From NCBI RefSeq assembly GCF_022539505.1, contig NC_061510.1, positions 274,866,330 to 274,930,329 of the forward strand: a DNA stretch of 64,000 bases. Direction: 5' to 3'. Position numbers and translations under genes: made by a program. Of this stretch, positions 55,103 through 64,000 are shown piece after piece; within the stretch, counting starts at the first letter, position 1, and each line of letters opens with the position of its first letter. The notes below the pieces were generated by a model, which had not been told where the DNA came from, did not search any database, and worked only from the letters and a program-made list of their open reading frames with translations. The stretch comes from Lolium rigidum (lineage: Eukaryota; Streptophyta; Magnoliopsida; Poales; Poaceae).

Positions 55103-57659
55103 TTCTGCTCGTCCCGAGCAGGTAAAACGATAACAAAGATAATTTCTGAAGTGACATGCCATCATAATCTTGATCATACTATTTGTAAACATATGTAATG
55201 AATGCAGCGATCAAAACAAAGGTAATGACATGAGTAAACAAGTGAATCATATAGCAAAGACTTTTCATGAATAGTACTTAAAGACAGGCATCAATAAGTC
55301 TTGCATAAGAGTTAACTCATAAAGCAATAAATCAAAGTAAAGGTATTGAAGCAACACAAAGGAAGATGAAGTTTCAGCGGTTGCTTTCAACTTATAACAT
55401 GTATATCTCATGGATATTGTCAACATAAAGTAATATAACAAGTGCAATATGCAAGTATGTTGGAATCAAGGCACAGTTCACACAAGTGTTTGCTTCTTAA
55501 GGTGGATGGAGATAGGTAAACTGACTCAACAATAAAAGTAAAAGAATGGTCCTTCAAAGAGGAAAGCATCGATTGCTGTATTTGTGCTAGAGCTTTTATT
55601 TTGAAAACATGAAACAATTTTGTCAACGGTAGTAATAAAGCATATGAGTTATGTAAATTATATCTTACAAGTTGCAAGCCTCATGCATTGTATACTAATA
55701 GTGCCCGCACCTCGTCCTACTTAGCTTGGACTACCGGATCTTTGCATGCCATGTTTCAACCAAGTGTCACAAAGGGGTACCTCCATGCCGCCTGTACAAA
55801 GGTCTAAGGAGAATGCTCGCATTTTGGATTTCTCGCTTTTGATTATTCTCAACTTAGACATCCATACCGGGACAACATGGACAACAGATAATGGACTCCT
55901 CTTAAATGCATAAGCATGTAGCAACAATTATTATTCTCATATGAGATTGAGGACATATGTCCAAAACTGAAACTTCAACCATGATTTATGGCTTTAGTTA
56001 GCGGCCCAATGTTCTTCTCTAACAATTTTGCATGCTCCAATCACTAAAATGATAGATCCTTCAGACAAGACGGACATGCATAGCAACTCACATGATATTC
56101 AACAATAGTTGATGGCGTTCCCCTGAAGCATGGTTATCGCACAACAAGCAACTTAATAAAATATAAAGTGCATAAGTACATATTCAATACTACGATAGTT
56201 TTTAAGGCTATTTTGTCCCATGAGCTATATATTGCAAAGGTGAATGATGGAATTTTAAAGGTAGCACTCAAGCAATTTACTTTGGAATGGCGGAGAAATA
56301 CCATGTAGTAGGTAGGTATGGTGGACACAAATGGCATAGTAGTTGGCTCAAGGATTTTGGATGCATGAGAAGTATTCCCTCTCGATACAAGGTTTAGGCT
56401 AGCAAGGTTATTTGAAGCAAACTCAAGGATGAACCGGTGCAGCAAAACTCACATAAAAGACATATTGTAAACATTATAAGACTCTACACCGTCTTCCTTG
56501 TTGTTCAAAACTCAGTACTAGATATTATCTAGACCTTAGAGAGACCAAATATGCAAATCAAATTTTAGCAAGCTCTATGTATTTCTTCATTAATCGGTAC
56601 AAAGCATATGATGCAAGAGCTTAAACATGAGCACAACAATTGCCAAGTATCACATTATCCAAGACATTTTAGAATTACTACATGTAGCATTTTCCAATTC
56701 CAACCATATAACAATTTAACGAAGAAGAAACTTCGCCTTGAACATTATGAGTAAAGCCTAAGGACATATTTGTCCATATGCAACAGCGGAGCGTGTCTCT
56801 CTCCCACAAAGTGAATGCTAGGATCCATTTTATTCAAACAAAAACAAAAACAAAAACAAACCGACGCTCCAAGTAAAGAACACAAGGTGTGATTGAATAA
56901 AAATATAGTTTCAGGGGAGGAACCTGATGATGTTGTCGATGAAGAAGGGGATGCCTTGGGCATCCCCAAGCTTAGACGCTTGAGTCTTCTTAAAATATGC
57001 AGGGGTGAACCACGGGGCATCCCCAAGCTTAGAGCTTTCACTCCTCTTGATCATAGTATATCATTCTCCTCTCTTGACCCTTGAAAACTTCCTTCACACC
57101 AAACTTCAAGCAAACTCATTAGAGGGTTAGTGCACAATTAATAATTCACACATTCAGAGGTGACACAATCATTATTTTCACTTCTGGACATTGCATAAAG
57201 CTACTGGACATTAATGGATCAAAGAAATAAATCCAACATAGCAAAAGAGGCAATGCGAAATAAAAGGCAGAATCTGTCAAAAACAGAACAGTCCGTAAAG
57301 ACGAATTTAAAGATGGCACCAGACTTGCTCAAATGGAAAAACTCACACCTAATGAAAGTTGCGTACATATCTGAGGATCACGCTCGTAAATTGGCAGATT
57401 TTTTTCGAATTTTCTACAGAGGCCTGTGCCCAGATTTGTGACAGACAGCAATGCTGTTTCTGCGCAGCGATCCCAAATATAACATCAACTTTGACATAGA
57501 AACTTTACTTGGCACAAAAACATGATAAGGAGAGGTTGCTACAGTAGTAAACAACTTCCAAGACTCAACAAAACAAAAAATTGCTGTAGTAAAAACATGG
57601 GTTGTCTCCCATAAGCGCTTTTCTTTAACGCCTTTCAGCCTAGGCGCGTAAAGTGCAAA
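55103..57659 (-). other. Non-coding internal part of the Athila-type element
   Basis: No pol motif is found. The 16-mer GCATCCCCAAGCTTAG, identical to the one beside the 3' LTR (55087), recurs at 56960 and 57017. Only short unrelated ORFs occur. Confidence 0.75.
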
Positions 57660-58908
57660 TCAAGTAACATCGAGAGATGAAGCATCAACATCATAACTTG
57701 TTCTAATAATAGAATCAAAAGGCAACTTAATTCTCTTTCTAGGGAAGTGTTCCATACCTTTCTTGAGAGGAAATTGATATTTAATATTACCTTCCCTCAT
57801 ATCAATAACAGCACCAACGGTTCGAAGAAAAGGTCTTCCCAACACAATAGGACAAGATGCATTGCATTCGATATCCAAAACAACAAAATCAACGGGGGCC
57901 AGGTTATTGTTAACCGTAATGCGCACATTATCAATCCTCCCCGAAGGTTTCTTTTTAACATTATCGGCAAGATTAACATCCAAATAACAATTCTTCAATG
58001 GTGGCAAGTCAAGCATATCATAAATCTTTTTAGGCATAACAGAAATACTTGCACCAAGATCACATAAAGCATTACATTCAAAGTCATTGAATTTCATTTT
58101 AATGATGGGCTCCCAACCATCTTCTAACTTTCTAGGAATAGAAGTTTCAAGTTTTAGTTTCTCTTCTCTAGCTTTTATGAGAGCATTTGTAATATGTTTT
58201 GTAAAGGCTAAATTTATAGCACTAGCATTAGGACTTTTAGCAAGTTTTTGTAAGAACTTTATAACTTCAGAGATGTGGCAATCATCAAAATCTAAATCAT
58301 TATGAGCTACAGCAATGGGATCATTGTTCCCAAGGTTGGAAAAAATTTCAGCAGTTTTATCACAAGCAGTTTCAACAGTTTTAGCAATTTCAGGCAGTTT
58401 TGTACGCTTTGCACTAGGAGTAGAAACATTGCCAACACCAATTATTTTACCATTGATAGTAGGAGGTGCAGCAACATGTGAAGAATTAGCATTACTAGTG
58501 GTGGTAATAGTCCAAACTTTAGCTACATTATTCTCTTTAGCTAGTTTTTCATTTTCTTCTCTATCCCACCTAGCACGCAGTTCAGCCATTAATCTTATAT
58601 TCTCATTAATTCTAACTTGGATGGAATTTGCTGTAGTAGTTATCTTATTATCAATATCATTATTAGGAATAACTTTCAATTTTAAAAGATTAACATCAGA
58701 GGCAAGTCTATCAACTCTAGAAGCAATAGTATCAATTTTATCAAGCTTTTCCTCAACAGATTTGTTAAAAGCAGTTTGTGTACTAATAAATTCTTTAAGC
58801 ATGGCTTCAAGACCAGAGGGTACACTCCTATTATTGTTGTAAGAATTCCCATAAGAATTACCATAACCATTACCATTAGCAGAAGGATATGGCCTATAGT
58901 TATTACCG
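57660..58908 (-). CDS. Athila-type gag linker and aspartic protease
   Basis: A frame open from about 58908 (internal ATG at 58802) to TGA at 57660. The first part is coiled-coil-like (SVEEKLDKIDTIASRVDRLA, IRLMAELRARWDREENEKLA). The retropepsin core reads CNALCDLGASISVMPKKIYD, with the catalytic Asp in the DLGAS form typical of Athila elements. It continues VDFVVLDIECNASCPIVLGR, where ILG/VLG marks the second conserved strand. It ends shortly after without an RT domain. It is in a different frame from gag, which meets it at about 58908. Confidence 0.85.
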
Positions 58909-59773
58909 AGTTGTTCCTATAAGCATTGTTGTTGAAATTATTGTTTTTAATGAAATTTACATCAACATTTTCTTCTTGAGCAACCAATGAAGCTAAAGGA
59001 ACATTATTTGGATCTACATTAGATCTACCATTCACAAGCATAGACATAATCACATCAATCTTATCACTCAAGGAAGAGGTTTCTTCAACAGAATTTACCT
59101 TCTTACCTTGTGGAGCTCTTTCCGTGTGCCACTCAGAGTAATTTATCATCATATCATCAAGAAGTTTTGTAGCCGCCCCCAATGTGATGGACATAAAGGT
59201 ACCTCCAGCAGCTGAATCCAATAAATTCCGCGAAGAAAAATTTAGTCCTGCATAGAAGGTTTGGATGATCATCCAAGTAGTCGATCCATGAGTTGGGCAA
59301 TTCTTTACCAAAGTTTTCATTCTCTCCCATGCTTGAGAAACATGTTCAGTATCTAATTGCTTAAAATTCATTATGCTACTTCTCAAAGATATAATTTTAG
59401 CGGGAGGATAATATCTACCAATAAAAGCGTCCTTGCATTTAGTCCATGAATCAATACTATTCTTAGGCAAAGATAGCAACCAATCTTTAGCTCTTCCTCT
59501 TAATGAGAAAGGAAACACTTTCAATTTAATAATATCACCATCTACATCCTTATACTTTTGCATTTCAAAAAGTTCAACAAAATTATTGAGATGGGCAGCA
59601 GCATCATCAGAACTAACACCGTAAAATTGATCTCTCATGACAAGATTTAGTAAAGCAGGTTTAATTTCAAAGAATTCTGCTGTAGTAGCAGGTGGAGCAA
59701 TAGGTGTGCATAGGAAATCATTATTATTTGCATTTGTGAAGTCACACAACTTAGTATTTTTAGGGGTATTCAT
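58905..59773 (-). CDS. Athila-type gag (Retrotrans_gag), frameshifted at its end
   Basis: ATG at 59773 (MNTPKNTKLCDFTN). The capsid region reads FEIKPALLNLVMRDQFYGVS, HLNNFVELFEMQKYKDVDGD, LKVFPFSLRGRAKDWLLSLP and AWERMKTLVKNCPTHG. These match the Retrotrans_gag domain that forms the virus-like particle. The frame is good to AYRNN near 58908, after which the sense continues in another frame (NNYRPYPSANG), so one base is missing or extra there. Translation of the annotated frame beyond that point gives a hydrophobic tail that is not genuine. Confidence 0.87.
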
Positions 59774-59999
59774 TTTAGCAACGGTAAATAAAGCAAACTA
59801 GATAAAGTAAATGCAAGTAACTAATTTTTTTGTGTTTTTGATATAGAGAGCAAGACAGTAAATAAAGTAAAACTAGCAACTAATTTTGTTTGTGTTTTGT
59901 TTAGGTGCAGCAAACAAAGTAGTAAATAAAATAAATCAAGACAAAAACAAAGTAAAGAGATTGAGAAGTGGAGACTCCCCTTGCAGCGTGTCTTGATCT

Positions 60000-60016
60000 C
60001 CCCGGCAACGGCGCCA
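60000..60016 (-). other. Primer-binding site matching tRNA-Asp
   Basis: On the minus strand TGGCGCCGTTGCCGGGG lies 11 bp inside the 5' LTR edge. It is the complement of the 3' end of plant tRNA-Asp including CCA. Confidence 0.85.
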
Positions 60017-60027
60017 GAAATTTAGCT

Positions 60028-61620
60028 TGATACGCGTAGATGCACACGTCCGTTGGGAACCCCAAGTGGAAGGTATGATGCGTATAGAAGCAAGTTTCCC
60101 TCAGTATGAAACCAAGGTTTAATCGAACCAATTAGGAGCCAAGAAGCACGTTGAAGGTTGATGGTGGCGAAATGTGATGCGGCGCAACAACGAGGATTCC
60201 GGCGCCAACGTGGAACCCGCACAACACAACCAAAGTACTTTGCCCCAACGAAACAAGTGAGGTTGTCAATCTCACCGGCTTGCTGTAACAAAGGATTAAA
60301 CGTATCGAGTGGAAGATGTTTGCAAAGAAAATAGTAAAACACAATTGCAGTAGATTGTATGCTATGTAAAGAATAGGACCGGGGTCCACAGCTCACTAGA
60401 GGTGTCTCTCCCATAAGATAAAAGCATGTTGGGTGAACAAATTACAGTCGGGCAATTGACAAATAGAGAAGGGCATAACAATGCATATACATGATATGAT
60501 AAATATAGTGAGATTTAATTGGGCATTACGACAAAGTACATAGACCGCCATCCAACCGCATCTATGCCTAAAAAGTCCACCTTCAGGTTATCATCCGAAC
60601 CCCATTCAGCATTAAGTTGCTAAGCAACGGACAATTGCATTAAGTATGGTGCGTAATGTAATCGACAACTACATCCTTAGACATAGAATCAATGTTTTAT
60701 CCCTAGTGGCAACAAGCACATCACAACCTTAGAACTTTCTCGTCACTGTCCCGAGTGTCAATGAAGGCATGAACCCACTATCGAGCATAAATACTCCCTC
60801 TTGGAGTTAAGAGTACAAACTTGGCCAGAGCCTCTACTAATAACGAGAGCATGCAAGATCATAAACAACACATAAACAATAGATTGATAATCACCATAAC
60901 ATAGTATTCTCTATCCATCGGATCCCGACAAACACAACATATAGAATTACATATAGATGATCTTGATCATGTTAGGCAGCTCACAAGATCCAACAATGAA
61001 GCACAACAAGGAGAAGACGACCATCTAGCTACTGCTATGGACCCATAGTCCAGGGGTGAACTACTCACTCATCACTCCGGAGGCGATCATGGCGGTGAAG
61101 AGTCCTCCGGGAGATGAATCCCTCTCCGGCAGGGTGCCGGAGGCGATCTCCCGAATCCCCCGAGATGGGATTCGCGGCGGCGGCGTCTCCGGAAGGTTTT
61201 CCGTATCGTGGCTCTCGGTATCGGGGGTTTCGCGACGGAGGCTTTAAGTAGGCGGAAGGGTAGGTCAAGAGGCGGCGCGAGGGGCCCACACCACAGGCCG
61301 GCGCGGCCAGGGCCTGGGCCGCGCCGCCCTATGGTGTGGCCACCTCGTGGCCCCACTTCCTTCCCTCTTCGGTCTTCTGGAAGCTCCGTGCAAAAATAGG
61401 ACCCCGGGCGAAGATTTCGTCCAATTCCGAGAATATTTCCTTACTAGGATTTCGAAACCAAAAACAGCAGTAAAACAAGCAATCGGCTCTTCGGCATCTT
61501 GTTAATAGGTTAGTTCCAGAAAATGCATAAATATGACATATAATGTGCATAAAACATGTAGGTATCATCAATAAAGTAGCATGGAACATAAGAAATTATC
61601 GATACGTTGGAGACGTATCA
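60028..61620 (-). repeat. 5' LTR of the Athila-type element
   Basis: 1,593 bp with intact TGATACG...CGTATCA ends. It would contain the promoter, read on the minus strand towards gag. It borders GGCCC at 61621. Confidence 0.92.
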
Positions 61621-61625
61621 GGCCC

Positions 61626-62314
61626 TAGTGACAAGCATTAAGCATAACAAGTTGCAACAATATCATAAAAGTGACATCTACGGATACTAAGCACTATGCC
61701 CTTACAATCTTATGACTATTACATGACCAATCTCATCCAATCCCTACCATCCCCTTCAGCCTACAGCGGGGGAATTACTCACACATGGATGGGGGAAACA
61801 TGGCTGGTCGATGGAGAGGCGTTGGCGGTGATGGCGGTGATGATTTCCTCCAATTCCCCGTCCCGGCGGAGTGCCAGAACGGAGACTTCTGGCTCCCGCG
61901 ACGGAGTTTCGCGATGTGGCGGCTCTCTGGAGGATTTCTGGCGACTTCGACTTCTCTCTGTGCGTTTTTAGGTCGAACCCGATAAGTAGTCCAAAGGGGG
62001 GCGTCGGAGGCCAGCCGAGGGGGCCACACCAAGGGCCGCGCGGGCCCCCCCTAGGCCGCGCCGCCTTATGGTGTGGGGCCCTCGGGCCTCCACCTCTCTT
62101 GCCCTTCTGGCTCCGTCGCATTCCGGTAAAATAGGGCCTTCTGCATAAATTCCGAGGATTTTCCCGAAAGTTGGATTTCTGCACAAAAACGAGACACCAT
62201 AGCAGTTCTGCTGAAAACAGCGTTAGTCCGTGTTAGTTGTATCCAAAATACACAAATTAGAGGCAAAACAATAGCAAAAGTGTTCGGGAAAGTAGATACG
62301 TTTTGGACGTATCA
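61626..62314 (-). mobile_element. LTR of the right-edge gypsy element, inner part
   Basis: It resumes the LTR interrupted at 53495 (TAGTGACAAGCATTAAGC) and ends GATACGTTTTGGACGTATCA at 62314. The following ACTCCCCCCAAGCTTAG is the complement of a polypurine tract, so the internal region lies to the right and the element is on the minus strand. Confidence 0.78.
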
Positions 62315-64000
62315 ACTCCCCCCAAGCTTAGCTTATTGCTTGTCCTCAAGCAATTCAGTTAACAACTGAGCGATAAAAGAACTTTCACGAACACATTTGC
62401 TCATATGATGTATATATTCTCATGCTATGGCTAATACTTAAGCAGTTCATAATGAGACACATGCAAATAAGATCATCCAACGAGTTATGTCAATCATGGA
62501 GAGGTACCAACAATTAATAATAAGCATCATGAATCATGTATATAAGCAGGATTGCAATGTTCATAAGAGAATATGGTAAAGTGGTATCTCGCTTGCCTGT
62601 ATTTGATCGGCAAAACATAAATGCCGAGGCACCTCTGGAGTTCATAGAAATACTAGAAGTAGTGATTGTCAAAGATAAAAGCATCAAAGTTATACCACAA
62701 TCAATCATATTTTGAGACAAGCATATTATACTAAGAATGACAGTTGTGCTCTCAAGATAGTGCTCAAAGAAAGAATGGAGACACAACATAAAAGTAAAAG
62801 ATTGACCCTTCGCAGAGGGAAGCAGGGATTAACATGCGCTAGAGCTTTTTATTTGTAAAGCAGGAGTAAAATTATTTTGAGACGTGTTTGTTGTTGTCAA
62901 CGAATGGTAATGGGTACACTAACTACCTCATCAACCGGACTCCCAAGAGCGGCTCCCATTTTATTTATTTTTGGGTGGCACTCCTTCCAACCTTTCTTTC
63001 ACAAACCATGGCTAACCGAATCCTCGGGTGCCGGCCAACAATCACATACCATGAAAGAGTGCCTTTTTATTTAAGTTTTATTATGATGATGACACTCCCC
63101 CCAACCTTTGCTTACACAAGCCATGGCTAACCGAATCCTTCGGGTGCCGTCCAACAATCACGAACCATGGAGGAGTGTCTATTTAAGTTTTATTAATTTG
63201 GGACTGGGAATCCCATTGCCAGCTCTTTTTGCAAAATTATTGGATAAGCGGATGTGCCACTAGTCCATATGAGAGTCCGTCAAAAGGAAATGACAAGGTT
63301 GAAAGCTAAACACCACATACTTCCTCATGAGCTATGAAACATTAACACAAATTGAGAAGCATTTTGAAAGTTTTAAAGGTAGCACATGAGAATTTACTTG
63401 GAATGGTTTGAAATGCCATGCATAGGTATTTATGGTGGACACTTTGGAACAACTTGGTTTTCAGGTGTTTGGAAGCACGAGCGGCGATCCCGCTCAGTAC
63501 AAGTGAAGGCTAGCAAAAGACTAGGGAGCGACAAATCAAGAGAGCAGTAACTGTCATAATCATGCTTGCGGCAAAATAAATTAACGGAGGCATAAAAGTG
63601 ATACAAGAACTCTGAAGCAATATAAATCATCGAGGCTTAATTGACTTTTTTGTTCAGTCATATGCATGCGTGAGCATGTGCCAAGTCGATATAAATGAAT
63701 TATTCAGAGGAGGATACCACAATGCCATACTTACTTATGAATAAAACAATGCAAGCAAACATCCATGACATGCTACTCATACTAATAAATTGGAGCTAAA
63801 CATGAGAGATCATAAACTACTAGACTTTCTCAAATAACATATACCTCACATGAACCAACTAAGCATGCTCACATGGATGAGTATATGTACAAAAATCAAA
63901 AAAAATAGAGTTCATACCAGCCTCTCACCACAATCCAATTGTCGTAGATCGTCATTATTGTCTTTTCACTTGTGTAGCTTGGATAATATGAAATGAAAAC
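62315..64000 (-). mobile_element. Internal 3' region of the right-edge gypsy element (partial)
   Basis: A non-coding internal region next to the 3' LTR. It contains two copies of a roughly 110-bp repeat (about 62978-63085 and 63090-63193, each with CCATGGCTAACCGAATCC). Coding genes, primer-binding site and the other LTR must lie beyond the window. Confidence 0.65.

Larger units (their letters stand above)
53496..61620 (-). mobile_element. Complete Athila-type Ty3/gypsy LTR retrotransposon, gag-protease only
   Basis: The LTRs lie at 60028-61620 (5' in the coding sense) and 53496-55085 (3'), each about 1.59 kb with TGATACG...CGTATCA ends (the last base of the latter is changed). GGCCC target duplications lie at 53491-53495 and 61621-61625. 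The primer-binding site (60016-60000, read as TGGCGCCGTTGCCGGGG) matches the 3' end of plant tRNA-Asp, as in Athila elements. Gag and protease follow. No RT, RNase H or integrase motif lies in the 2.6 kb before the 3' LTR, so the copy depends on another element. Confidence 0.93.

Overview
The window looks like a repeat-dense stretch of a large grass genome, probably a pooid such as Triticeae, oat or ryegrass. The basis is plant-type split genes with GT-AG introns, CACTA elements with CACTACGGGAAAA, CACTACAAGAAAA and CACTAGTAGGAAAA ends, Stowaway and Tourist MITEs, Athila-type Ty3/gypsy elements primed by tRNA-Asp, and TTTAGGG telomere-like repeats. There are no bacterial-style operons, CRISPR arrays or rRNA genes. 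Only two host genes are supported with confidence.

Left part (1-14679): a 3beta-HSD/C-4 decarboxylase-like sterol gene on the plus strand (eight exons, first codons outside the window). Its first exon is split by a complete 11.9 kb CACTA transposon (117-12059) with 13-bp terminal inverted repeats and a perfect 3-bp target duplication CCT. That transposon carries arrays of an 11-bp subterminal motif at both ends, a two-unit satellite array (about 522 and 361 bp) rich in telomere-like repeats, a large palindrome, a decayed TNPD/TNP2-type transposase gene and a decayed TNPA/Transposase_24-type gene. Apart from the insertion, the host gene keeps one frame through all visible exons.

Middle (14926-42775): nested transposons. 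A near-intact LINE on the minus strand (two long ORFs overlapping as ATGA) sits in a CACTA end. Next come a CACTA holding a second CACTA (23238-29725, target duplication CTT, 100-N assembly gap, about 135-bp minisatellite), then a third CACTA-like element (32367-42775). The third element's second gene, which ends in a C48/Ulp1-like domain, is broken by an Athila solo LTR (TSD GGTAC), an LTR element (TSD GATTC) containing a piece of a Tat-like gypsy element, and a Stowaway MITE.

Right part (42776-64000): a sparse region with a 5'-truncated LINE, Tourist and other MITEs and minisatellites. It holds a two-exon B3-domain gene (50373-51001, minus) with a hexanucleotide repeat inside its coding region and short tandem repeats upstream. 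The window ends in an Athila-type element entering from the right, whose LTR (52785-62314) is interrupted by a complete Athila-type gag-protease element without pol (53496-61620, TSD GGCCC).

The order of events follows from the nesting: sterol gene, then CACTA; CACTA gene, then solo LTR, LTR element and MITE; older Athila LTR, then younger Athila element. The long ORFs of the LINE (1,220 aa) and the intact exons of the sterol and B3 genes argue that the many frameshifts in the transposase genes are real decay, not base-calling error.
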